Source of the DNA: Lineus longissimus
Taxonomy: Eukaryota > Nemertea > Pilidiophora > Heteronemertea > Lineidae
Direction: 5' to 3'
DNA: 64,000 bases
Assembly (NCBI RefSeq): GCF_910592395.1
Contig: NC_088326.1
Span: 4,531,001-4,595,000, forward strand
Shown here: positions 45,831 to 56,587 of the stretch, piece after piece
How positions within the stretch are numbered: position 1 is the first letter of the stretch
Layout: every line of letters starts with the position of its first letter
The notes under the pieces: generated by a model
The model's input: only the letters and a program-made list of their open reading frames with translations
Told to the model about the DNA's origin: nothing
Databases searched by the model: none
Position numbers and translations under genes: made by a program

Positions 45831-47162
45831 CGGTAGGTATCTGCTCCCCAACTTCCACCCTAATACGGTACAATAAGTTACCATTTGATGGGAATGGGAC
45901 AATGCCCTCACTGTGTATGGAGTCATAGGGATAAGAAGACATTATTCATTAGTGTTGGTACAAGTGATTTTGCCCAAAAAGCATGCGCATTCAAAAAACA
46001 AAATATGCAAGGTATCACGTACATGACCATGACGACGTGCAGAAAGTGCACTGGCCAGTGCATACCCTATGGCTATGTACTAGCAAACATGGTAAACATG
46101 AACAACATCATTATTCACCGGCAGTTCATTTTACTCCGAGCTTTTCCTGAAACATATAGCCATGATGATTAGGCCTACCATGTACCATGACCAATAACAT
46201 GCACTAGATCATGTAGATGTCAACAAGTTCACATGAACCGTATAATCCCGCATGGCGCATGTGGGGCATGCGTCTAAACCAAAGCCCCAAAATCACTTGT
46301 TTTGGTCTATTTCAGTTTCACTTGTGTTTCCCCCGTCTCCCAGTCCATAATACATTTACAGTTTACAATCCCCGATCATGGCCCAACAAAAGGTCATCGG
46401 TTGACTAAAGGAACACAACTGTTCAATGTATTTATAGTTGAATGCGATCAAACTACGTCTTTTCAATCGTGGATTGTAAATTTAACCCCATGGGCCTAGG
46501 GAAGGCCCTATAACAATACTTTCGACACAGTTATTATCTCCGCTGCCTCCACCATGTTACACACAGTGCTCACTGCTGATTCTAAAATGCGCCACCTAGT
46601 CAAAACAGGACATATGTTCTTCTAGGAATAGATCTCTTTCCAATATTTCGTCATTCCACTATCGTCATCACCTCATCATACTTTCATTGACATTACAGGC
46701 ACACATCCACAGAGCACTCTTCAAATCATCTACACAGTGGTTATCCAACTAGGATTATAAAGGTAATTTCTTAGCCCCGCACAGTGGGTTTCAGTCTTGA
46801 TAAAGGGGCACTATCCAAGATAAAGTTACAAGAAGTAGTCAATAGGGGTCTCTCACCTCTCACTGTATGTCCACACTATTCACGCTTGTACGAGGAATAC
46901 ATTCAATGCTGAATCTAACAACACCCAGTGCCCTTACTCTGTATATTAGTCACTGGAAGATGGCCCATTTCACTCCTTCCTTCTACTTCACCTATAGTCT
47001 CATTGCAAACGCCTCAGTTCTATGATATCACATTCACTTTCAGCTGTCATGCAACGCAACAACTGTGCTATCATCTGCCATCGCACATCAACGAAGAAGT
47101 GCAGCCGCCCACATTCCATCTCACGTCTGTCCGACCAGCTGCAATCCTCGAGGACGCCCCAC

Positions 47163-47303
47163 TGTACCACGATTTCACTACGATGTTTGACAAGAAGGAG
47201 CAGTGCGCGAGATAGGCTAATGAGCAGACTTCCCTCGCTTGAGTTTCGGAAGAATGTTCCATATCGCGCTAAGCTGACCACTGCTGACCATGACAGGCGT
47301 GCA
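47163..47303. repeat. Direct duplication, copy 2 (first at 45688-45830)
   Basis: Same sequence as 45688-45830 with about 5% differences. It lies between the inverted ends of the 4.5-kb element. Confidence 0.8.
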
Positions 47304-47827
47304 TTGGACTGGTACAGGTTGGAATTGAACATTGAATATGCTGGTGGTGACGCTTTCTGATGAGAAGTTGGTCGTGACTGATGCAGTATCCTTGGACTTG
47401 TCCACAGCATCGTTCAATCATTGCTCTCTGAGCTACCTTGATTCTGTACTTACCCAAATACTAAGACCAAACGCCTGTTGACTGTGCTTTAAGAGAGACT
47501 GGCGCCATGCCTAGAGATATGACTGACCTCTATTGGCAAATTTGTATGACTTTATCTTGCCTACCTAGCTGCTGCCTATAGTCTCCCTTTAACTGCGGAA
47601 CACTTCAAAGTCGATAAAATGCCATGTTCCACCTTTTAATGTGTTCAGACCGCTATTTTCAAAATAATCAAGTCAGGACACTGCCTTCTAGTCTCATAAT
47701 AAATTTTGCTTTCCTCAATAATAACATTTCTTCTTCTTCAATGCTTTCATCATTCCAAACTTCTCCTCCTCGGACTTTTACAGGGGTACAGTCATGGCAA
47801 TCAAAACCCAAATACTGAGACCAAATG

Positions 47828-47893
47828 CCTGTTGACTGTGCTTTAAGAGAGACTGGCGCCATGCCTAGTCTCTCTTAAAGCACAGTCAACAGA
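47828..47893. repeat. Hairpin, arms TGTTGACTGTGCTTTAAGAG
   Basis: A perfect palindromic arm of about 28 bp (CTGTTGACTGTGCTTTAAGA and complement) around GGCGCCATGCC. A sister hairpin is at 49205-49265, and a single arm is at about 47474. Confidence 0.8.
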
Positions 47894-49225
47894 CACCAAC
47901 CCCCTCAGACTCAGAAACCACAAACGCCCAACCCTTCCTGCTACCTTAATACTTCTGGGTACCATTGGTCGGCACCCAGGACGACATCCACCATTATCAT
48001 TTCTATAGCAGTCTATTTAGTGTATTAGGGGGTAGTTGTAAAACAAGAAACACAGAAACGAAACAGAAACACAGAAACGCAGAAACGAAACGCAGAAACG
48101 AAAATCAAACGGGTTTTCATAAAAGTTGGAATCAAGCGGCACGCCGATACTTTCCTTGCCCAATCCGTTGTTATTGTCGTTTAAAAGTAAAATCTGAGGT
48201 TGGTGGGTTGCGGCCAGCCGGAATGCAATAGAGTTGTTGAGGGGATACATGGAGCAACTTGGGGGGGGGGGGGGGCGGGGAGGGGGCGGCACGATATGGG
48301 TGAAGTCTTTTGAGGTGGTGGTGTAGTACTTTGGTAGGTTCGATTCGATTCCTACAGCATGTTATTTTAAATGAAGGTGCAGTGCAACATCTTGCCTTGT
48401 AGTGTTCAATTTACATGAAGTACCAGGATCATCCTACAAATCCCGTCTGATGCAGCACTTAATGCAAGGTACGGTACCAGTACATGGGTGAATCATTTCG
48501 ACGTTATGTGAGACGTGAGAGACCAATTTTGGCGACTAGAATAGAGTAAAGTGGGGGGGGGGGGGGGGGGGCGGGCACTAGACTTGGACTTGGAGTAACT
48601 CAATCTTGCCTGCCCAGCTGCTGCCTTTAAATAGTCCCTTTAAATATCTGTTTATGTTAATGAGGTTGCAGTAGGGAAGTTCAGCCTAGTGTCGTGCACA
48701 GGCCATGGAATGTACAAAATAACAGGTATCGCTATTCGAAGGACTATTTTCTATTTACGCTGTGTAGTACATACATGTAGTGTATTGGCACGATCAAGGC
48801 CGGATGCTGCCAATCTGCGCACACGTTGATGAGGCTAAAAGGGGTATTGGGAAATGAGCATTCCTCCTTCCATTCCGACTGAATACCAGTTTTAGTTACA
48901 CCCGCGTTCGCGGCCACAACCATGGCAACAAGATGGAGTCTGCAGACCAGAATTCGCCACAAGACTGGTTTCTGCGTTTCGTTTCTGTGTTTCTGTGTTT
49001 CTCTTTCGTTTCTGTGTTTCTTGTTTTACAACTACCCTGTATTAGGTGTGTATTGTGCGGAAGCAGAAAACGAGTTAAAGGGGCCTTACATGCCAAGGCT
49101 CAAAATCTTGATAAGATGCAAAAGCCTTGGTGGTCCAGAAGTATTAAGGTAGCAGGAAGGGTTGGGCGTTTGTGGTTTCGGAGTGTGAGGGGGTATAGGG
49201 GTGTCTGTTGACTGTGCTTTAAGAG
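47880..49225. repeat. Nested inverted repeats around poly-G tracts
   Basis: Pairs: 47880-47945 with 49143-49225 (GGAAGGGTTGGGCGTTTGTGG) and 48026-48110 with 48960-49045 (AAACAAGAAACACAGAAACG and complement). The interior includes G-rich runs at about 48261-48290 and 48553-48573 that could form quadruplexes. Confidence 0.75.
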
Positions 49226-49265
49226 ACTAGGCATGTGCCAGTCTCCCTTAAAGCACAGTCAACTG
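49205..49265. repeat. Hairpin, sister of 47828-47893
   Basis: The same TGTTGACTGTGCTTTAAGAG arm and complement, with the central loop AGGCATGTGCC inverted relative to the first copy. Confidence 0.75.
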
Positions 49266-49808
49266 ACAACCATGCCTTACCGAGCTTATGGACCATTCTG
49301 GACCATTCTGGGAAAACTCAATGAGGAAGGTATGCTCATTAGCATAATCTATTATTAGCCCCTGCCCGAGGTAATCTTGCGCAGTGTTGCTTCTGCCTAC
49401 ATACATCGTGCTGGAAAACGTCCCGTACAAAAAAGTCTGGCATGCGCCAGACTAATAAGTAAAGAACTTCTGGCTGCGCGAGACTACTGTGATAAAAATG
49501 ACCATTGCAGAGACTCTGTGACGTAGGCATATGTTTTTTACAATTAAAAATGCTCTCAAAAGACGATATGGAATGATTATTTATTAAAATTTCCTGAACT
49601 ATATACCTTCTAATTATCACTTTACATAAATAGGTCGGGATCGGCGTTAGGTTGCGTGCTTTTCTTTCCTCGTGACAATATACAGCAAAATAGTTACAAC
49701 CCCATAATTGCGCTAGAAATCCAAAATGAGATCACGGGGTCCCGTTAGAAATGTTTCGCCAGCTTCGCTATTTTGCCGCTACGCGGCGCGTTGGGTCCTT
49801 GCGTCAAG

Positions 49809-50596
49809 ATGCAGAAAGAGCGGAATCAGGCGTTTCGAGTGATATAAGCGACGAATTGAATATCTTGATTATTGATTTTCACTTATGAACAGCATTCGTT
49901 TAGAGCCCCGCCTTTGGTGTCTCGCACATGCGTAGTACAGGTCTTAAAGGACCATTGGCATTATCAAGGGCAATATTACCCAGTTGTCGGCTGCCCAGTC
50001 ACCTCCTATTATCTACAAAGATAGTTTCCAGCAACAAATTGCACAAATAAGGAAAAATTCAAAATCCGACTGAATTATCACGCTTTTCCGATGTTGACCC
50101 CGATTTAAGCCGAGTAGCTCACCATGCGACGACCCTTTCCACGTGGAACGATGCACTAGTTAGGCGTTTCCTGGAGCCATGGATCTACCCTGTGACGTCT
50201 TGGTTTTGATATCGATTTGATGGCGCTTGATTACCCTACCCCGCAACTGCGACGATAAATGGAAATAACGTTGCGTCGTAATAGCGGGGTGAGGTGAACT
50301 CGGATCTCGGCGTGCACTCACGTGGCGGGAAAGGTCTTTCTAAGAGCTCAAACAAAATTGGAAAAGCATTTAACACGTTTCGAAAAATGGCTTACTGGAC
50401 TTTGCGCAAAGAAAGCAATGCAACGCAACGAGCGCAACGGTCCCCAGGCAGCCCACACCGTGTCACATCGGTGACAAATTGTCATATTTTGCTCGATATA
50501 GTTTTACATGTTTCTTTTAATAGTGATTAAACATTTAGGGCCAGGCAATTATGGGAGCATCCTAAAATGTGGAATCGGGAATGACTGCCAACTGAC
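49809..50596. other. Unassigned stretch
   Basis: No gene, repeat or RNA recognised. Confidence 0.4.
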
Positions 50597-50795
50597 ACGG
50601 CGAGGATGGCGATGCAGAGAGAACTTCCTTTTGGATGACGGGGAGCACGGCGAGGATGGCGATTTGAGAGAAGTTACTTCTGAATGACGGGGAGCACCGC
50701 GAGGATGGCGATCAGAGAGAAGTTCCTTCTGGATGACGGGGAGCACGGCGAGGATGGCGATCAGAGAGAAGTTACTCCTGGATGACGGGGAGCAA
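50597..50795. repeat. Approximately 50-60 bp tandem repeat, 4 copies
   Basis: Units contain GGCGAGGATGGCGAT, AGAGAGAA and GGATGACGGGGAGCA, with small length differences. The ORFs across it are by-products. Confidence 0.85.
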
Positions 50796-53700
50796 CTGCG
50801 TCCAAATTCATTCCGCCTCCGTCAATTCCTGACGCAAGGTTGGATTGTAGCTACATTGACCGGAGCGACCGACCATCCAAGTCACGAGATCTCGCAGGCG
50901 CGTGGTTTTACCAAGTTGATCGTGCAAAGACGGTAAAATTCTAGCACATGTTCTAAGGATATGCGATCGCATTGGAAGAATTTTGAGGAATAGACAATGT
51001 ATAAGGACTGCCTGCTTGTGGCCAAATCCCGATTTATCAGGTGGAGAAAACGGGTTTGGCCATCTCAGGTGACGCATTTATCATGATTCTTTTGGCCCAG
51101 CCACCACTGGCCACTGGCATTTTGGGGTACCGGTAGTAACTAATACTAAGTATGGATCACCCCAGTGGATCGCGCTGCTCTCGATTGGATATTCACGCTG
51201 CGTAGGGACTGAGTTAGGTTGGCTTTCACTTCCAATAAACTATTCAGTTCTAAGACTCTCACTGTTGCAAAGATATCCGGCGTTTCGCCATAGACTTTTG
51301 CTATAATCTCATTTATAAGTTCAGAGCATTTTTCCTCACCCAATGTAATAATACAAATTTAACCAGTTGACCTTGACTAGTTTTTTCGAGCTTTTGATGG
51401 AAAATCTATCAAAATATAGCTTGTATGGTTTTTGTACAGATTCTTCACAGAAAAAGCCATAGGCTTATCGCTCTGGGGCCAATAACCGTTGAAATGGAAT
51501 ACTTCATTTACAAAATCCATTTTTGCCAGAAGCAAAGATAGGCCTGAAGCTTCGCTACCAAAACAAAGCAGTTGCAGATAACACGCTAGGCTTATAGTTC
51601 GATCACAACTGATGAGTTGAATGTCGAACTGATTATTTAACTATGCCTTGCGCCTATATAGAGGAACTGGAGTTCGATAATGTTTGTACGAGTTTTGTTA
51701 CGATGTTTGGCGGCTAGAGTTGAGGAATACAAGCAAAGTTGTGCGTTTGTTGCCGAATCAACAACTACAAGAGGAGACTCGACGATTGTGGTGCTGAGTA
51801 ACCAGAAACGGTGGTCCACCTTAATAACAAGGCTGACATTGTTTGAGGCCACGATTTTGTGTTGAATTATATCCTGCCCTGCAACTAGGAGTTTCTTTGA
51901 ATGTGTCTGAGGGTGATCAACATGGTATGGTACGGTTTGGAAGAAGATGTTAAACCCACAACTTGGCTCCCCTGTAGAGGCTCATTAGTATACAATATAA
52001 GCGGTACTTGTATCTGCGTCCCCAGGTCAGTAATGTATCAAAGAATTACAACATGCCAACCAAAATCGTTTGAAATAGTTAAAACACTTAGTCAGAGATT
52101 TTTTTGAAAAAAAACCATCAGGGACTAGATCAATAATGCTGCGAATTGTAAAACAAAAATTTATTGGAATCATTTTTCGCCCAATATTTTTAATCATGAC
52201 GATTTGTGAAATTATTTTCCCCATTAAGCAAGCCATGGGCGCGCAAAGCCTGCACACAAAATTATCACTTTCATTAGGCTTCTGACACGTTTGTGTCAAA
52301 CCAGACTCACGCAATGTTCTTTTCTGTCAAGATCTCAGATTTTGTCCATAAAATAAACTCCAATACTGGCTTCAATTGAGGTCCAAGTGGATTTTTTGGT
52401 ATTTTCAACCCGCGTATTCCGACCCTGGTCAAAGTTGGCCCATTTTCAAGAGGAAAATCCTTCATTCACATTTCACAGTAAGGGTGGATGAGCTGGCATA
52501 TAGATAGTCCGGTTTCTGTTCTGTAACATCTTGGACATGTCCAAATGAGTAGTTCTGGTACAAGATAATATGTATTCAAAACAATACTGAACACAGCAGT
52601 CAGGTGGTGTCTGTCGAATACGTCACGCCAGCTTTCGACATAACGATATTCCGTCATGGCGCAAAATATTTCCTTACATTTTACATACGGAATTTCTTTT
52701 ACGGTAGGTTGAACCCTTTCTTTTGGAGACAGAGGCATATTTTTCACAGATGAAAAAATTACACAAAAAACAATTTTTTACTTGCGGAGTTTCCCGGTGT
52801 AACTTCTCAACGTGCTTTATTAAAGATCGCTGAGACGTTCGAAGCAGAGTAACCACAAGACATCTACAATTATCCGATCTTCTTCTTCTTCTGCGTTCAA
52901 CCTCCCCAACCTATAACCTCAGTCCTGTGGCGGAGATGAAGCGGATTGTCGTTTCTCTTTTGAAAGTGGCAACAGACGAGCTGTTTTATGTACCAACACC
53001 CATTTCTCCAGTCTTTGCGCCTCAGTCCGTCATATACGATATGATGCATTTTTTTCACGGATGATGTTGACCCCGAATACAGCTGTAATTTCTGCCCCTC
53101 GTTTATCAAAACATTTCGCTCCAAAAGAAAAGAACGGATCAATTGTTGTGGCTACGGTTCCTTGTTCCCATCCCACAGATCTACGTTACAATAGACCTAG
53201 GGTTGCGAGCAAGATACCTTGACCACCCAAATCCGCTGTGTTTAAGCAGAGTCTTTCAAATAAACAAAAACGAGACGTTTTGCATTTTCTTTTCTTTTTT
53301 TCTTTTTTTACCGCGAACTCGAAAGCTGTAGTCAGTCAAAATTAATAATGATGAATATCCCTTTAGACGACAACAAATGGAACCATGTGATACCGCTGGA
53401 TGGTCCATTAAGCACCGACAACATACGAACTGGCTTGGGTGTACCACCCGACCCGTGAGAGCTCTGTCCCAACGCGCGTCTCCCGAAACAGGCGATGGCT
53501 TTGATGTTGAAACCATACGTTCCCTAGTTGCCTGACTCTTTATTTTAAAGACTCTGGTTTAAGTGCAACAATAGAGTGGTTGTTATCTATTACGAGATGA
53601 AAGAAATCTTGCCATGAAATTTTTATATCGTCCAAGCCACACAGGCTGAACCATGCATACTTGAACTTGATCAATTACAACCTTCCTCCAAAATGATTTG

Positions 53701-54134
53701 ATTCTGGGCGCCTTTGTTTCTCACTGAGCAGACAATGTCTGTCTAATCGCATTAAAGCGACAACGATATCTAAGACCTCAGCATGTATGGTCTCATTATT
53801 AGTTATAAGCAAGACGATACAATTGGCCTCACTGTAGCACCACTCCTTGTGGAGGTGTAGCAGCCTTCCTATGGCATTTTATTCAGATCAGTGAGAGGAG
53901 TAGTAATTGATATAAGGTCGAGGAGTCCTTTACTTATAAATACATGTATAAGTAATGTGTATCCAATGTACCAACTTCTTGATTGGTTAACAATATATTC
54001 ACCCTTTTTTTGGCAACAACTTTCTTTAACCCTCCTACCTAATCCAAAAATGACAATTATTTACTGACTGCAAAAGACAATATCACATACTAATATGTTA
54101 ACATGGTTATTTATACCCTCACTGCGCAGACATC
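50796..54134. other. Unassigned 3.3-kb stretch
   Basis: No recognised gene. Two - strand ORFs might be remnants: 52466-52747 (93 codons, with a Cys pair WTCPRCYRTE) and 52897-53142 (81 codons). Neither shows a clear domain or good splice sites. A pyrimidine-rich tract is at 53283-53310. A palindrome TTATAAATACATGTATAAGT lies near 53933. Confidence 0.4.
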
Positions 54135-54325
54135 CCGGTGTAAAAGGAATGGACGTCCTAGGACGGCAGGACCCCATACAATAGCTGTGTATTGTCAACG
54201 AATGTGGTTAATGGTTTGGTTAGGGTTAGCTACATAATCATCAATAAAGGAACTCGGCGACTCTATTCACTTTAACAAAAGGACCGGACTTAGATTCCGG
54301 GGGACTTGCATTTCTTTTACACCGG
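54135..54325. repeat. MITE family C, copy 1 (191 bp)
   Basis: Ends CCGGTGTAAAAGGAATGG and (inverted) CCGGTGTAAAAGAAATGC. The interior includes GGACGTCCTAGGACGGCAGG. The copy at 60140-60321 differs mainly by a 9-bp deletion. Confidence 0.85.
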
Positions 54326-54609
54326 CACTGAAAGGGTAAGGTAAGCCTGATTGGTGTCACGCATATGGACCCAGATGGTAACGATGTTCTGTTAGAAGTA
54401 TTTACTTGCACATGCAGAAAAATTGATGTATCTATCACAAATGCGGATTATGTTTCTCAAGGACTAAGTGTCGATCTTACTAGGGAATAAAAGTGATTTC
54501 ACAGGGTGAGCTATCTGGATATAAACGAGGTGGGCTATCGCCGTCAATTGGCAAGGCCGCTTAATCGCTGCCTTGTTTACAATTCCCCGCAATTTCTACA
54601 TAGTAAACA
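54326..54609. other. Short spacer before the PAN exon
   Basis: Contains no clear feature; possibly intron of the PAN gene. Confidence 0.35.
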
Positions 54610-54846
54610 ATGTCATCCTATTTAAAAGTTCACGTCAATCTTTCAATGCATAGGCCAAATCTTGGCAAATATATTGCAACGTCTTTACTGGCGTGCTCAT
54701 CAGTTTGTTACGACACACCAAAGTGTCAGACTCTCGATTACGCCCCTACAAGATGGATGTGCAAGCTCAGCAGCTTTGATGCGGGACATCAGACTTATCG
54801 AAGAAAAAACGGCACCGTGGTGTATTCGAGGTCCAGAAGAGTGAAG
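54610..54846 (+). CDS. PAN/Apple-like exon of the 54-60 kb gene
   Basis: The clearest PAN pattern in the window: LLACSSVCYDTPKCQTLDYAP...WMCKL, with Cys-x3-Cys-x5-Cys followed by a later Cys. Open for 79 codons from a Met at 54610, though the exon may begin at an acceptor after ATGCATAG (54653). It ends RRVK with a strong donor GTATGT at 54847, in phase 0 like the other PAN exons here. The probable continuation is the long exon at 59028-59972; the intron would hold a complete pogo element. Extracellular binding role inferred from the domain; ligand unknown. Confidence 0.6.
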
Positions 54847-55075
54847 GTATGTGGTAAGACGGTTGTTGATTAAGGAATTGATACCGAACTGGAGGTATTC
54901 CACTGCATGAAATGGCTTGCAATACTGAGTTAATTTTGTTATACTGTGATCAGTATAGCTGTGATATGTGCTATGATAATAATATACTGGGATATACTGA
55001 GATGGTATATATTTCGAATATAATGATCAGTATATCGCAGCATATTCTTTACTCCCAGTATACTGAGATGTGCTG

Positions 55076-55174
55076 GTTGTCTCACCCAAATCGCGAGGCG
55101 AGCTAAGATGTAGACCAAAACCGAGGGGGTAGCCAATATTTTAGCTCAACCCGAGCGGTTTGGGTGAGACAATC
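55076..55174. repeat. Foldback family B, diverged copy
   Basis: Inverted arms GGTTGTCTCACCCAAATCGC and CGAGCGGTTTGGGTGAGAC, followed by ACCGACAGTGAGG and AATTTCTATT, which match the flank of the foldback at 4342-4486. Just upstream (54950-55072) is an AT-rich block with several CAGTATA/TATACTG palindromes. Confidence 0.65.
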
Positions 55175-55189
55175 AATACCGACAGTGAG

Positions 55190-55395
55190 GTGTCAATTTC
55201 TATTTAAAAACATCAACAATTAAATGGCGAATAAATTTAATGCTTTCGAAATGCTTCCACATTTTGCACCAACCCAAGCGGTTATGGTTGCCTGTGTTTC
55301 TATTCTAAAACATCTCAAATTAAATGGCGAATAAATCAATGCTTTCGAAATGCTTCCACATTTTGCACCAACCCAAGCGGTTATGGTTGCCTAAC
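55190..55395. repeat. Tandem duplication of about 105 bp
   Basis: AAATGGCGAATAAAT, ATGCTTTCGAAATGCTTCC and CAACCCAAGCGGTTATGG occur twice, about 105 bp apart. It derives from the foldback family B flank. Confidence 0.8.
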
Positions 55396-56089
55396 CCAAA
55401 CCGCTGTACTCAAAACGAGGTTTCATTGGCGCATAGTGCTAAGTTACACTGTAATGTGATGTTCATTCCAAACCCAGTTGTTTTAAAATTCGTCACCGGG
55501 TTTTTCCTTTTGATTTCGATTGGTCAAACTTTTACATTATCGGTCCTCAAGAACGTGTTAGGGTACAAAGTACCTGTTCGATTGCTAGCGCCGCGCTTGG
55601 GTAGCACCGCATCTCGCGCCTTAAACACATGTTGAGGCGCATGCTTAGTATCATCCTGAGGAAATAAGGGGTTAATGTTCGCTTCTCCGGCCCTGCACCC
55701 TCACATGCGTCAGTCATTTTATGCCGAAGTAACCCTCTTCGAAGGCCGCTCACTTTGGCCTCGCGCGAGATGAGGCTTACTCGCACTAGTAATCGAACAT
55801 GCTAATTAGGCAAGTTGGAAAGTTATTTTTTAAGTGCTATTTTCATTGATTTCTATTTTCAAATGGGAAATGCTCTTCCAAAAGCGCCATCTTGTATATT
55901 TTTGGAACTAATCAATAAAGAAATTGGCTACTTGATACTTGAAACTACATGTATCTGTTTTTCGGTTCTATGAGACTTGATGCAAGGACATTCGGTGTTA
56001 AATTTAGAGGTAGAAGAAAACCATTCTTATGAACAGGGAACGGCCTTCTCCAGCGATTCAAAGAACCGCGAATCGCTGGGCTGTTCTCA
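55396..56089. other. Unassigned stretch
   Basis: No gene recognised; inferred intron sequence of the PAN gene. Confidence 0.35.
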
Positions 56090-56300
56090 TATAAATGATG
56101 CTTATATAGCGCAGTATCCAGACAATTGTCCGCTCAATGCGCTTTACAATGGAAACCCAAACTCATCCAAAGGCCTCTCGAAAGTGGTGGGTTTACAGAA
56201 GGACTCTGAATGAGCTAAGGTTGTCGCACAATCTCAGTCGTTCGGGTAGAGCATTCCAGAGCTGTGGGGCTGCGAGAGAGAAAGCCCAAATCATACACCA
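56090..56300 (-). mobile_element. LINE (CR1/L2-like) 3' fragment, degraded
   Basis: On -, the region at about 56230-56290 reads SLAAPQLWNALPERLRL, a motif shared by the C-termini of many CR1/L2-type reverse transcriptase ORFs, followed downstream by GCGCATTGAGCGGAC and GCGCTATATAAGCATC, the typical tail. Frames are broken. Confidence 0.6.
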
Positions 56301-56514
56301 TCACGGCGATCGTTGGTGTAAGGGGAACAGACCGCGAAGAAAACGAGGCGGACAACTCAGGGGAGCGGTCCTCAAAATTGTAGCTTCTGTAGGATTTCAA
56401 AATGATAGCAAGTGGTGTTCGATCAAAATGATAAAAAATGACCGAACTCGCGCCTTGTGGTTGCTCCTTGAAACCCCTGACTGATTTCTGTGGAGACCGG
56501 GGTAATAATATGAT

Positions 56515-56587
56515 ATCCCAAAGCGCTTTGAGCGAGAACTATAGTGTCACGGAATTGTGCTATATAAAAGACTCATTATTAATATTA
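56515..56587 (+). mobile_element. LINE/SINE tail fragment
   Basis: AAAGCGCTTTGAGCG followed by TGCTATATAAAAGACT and ATTATTAATATTA is the common 3' tail of CR1/L2-type elements and their SINEs, on +. It borders the pogo insertion at 56588. Confidence 0.55.

Larger units (their letters stand above)
45297..49808. mobile_element. 4.5-kb element with ~390-bp inverted ends
   Basis: 45297-45690 and 49425-49808 are inverted copies: GACGCAAGG...CAACGCGCCGCGTAGCGGC at the left and its complement at the right, then TAACGCCGATC, CATTCCATGTCGTCTTTTGAG and AAAGAACTTC blocks in mirrored order. The interior (45691-49424) contains further direct and inverted duplications but no recognisable transposase, so this is a non-autonomous foldback-like element or a composite of nested ones. 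Confidence 0.65.

Noticed and set aside
45713-47410. ORFs in the 140-bp direct duplication as a duplicated gene
   Set aside because: Frames are not kept between copies; one copy gains stops; no domain.
48261-48573. Telomere- or promoter-like G-rich sequence
   Set aside because: Plain poly-G runs within nested inverted repeats with no telomeric unit or linked gene.
52466-53142. Two - strand ORFs with Cys/His residues as possible zinc-finger exons
   Set aside because: No complete metal-binding pattern, poor splice sites, no partner exons.
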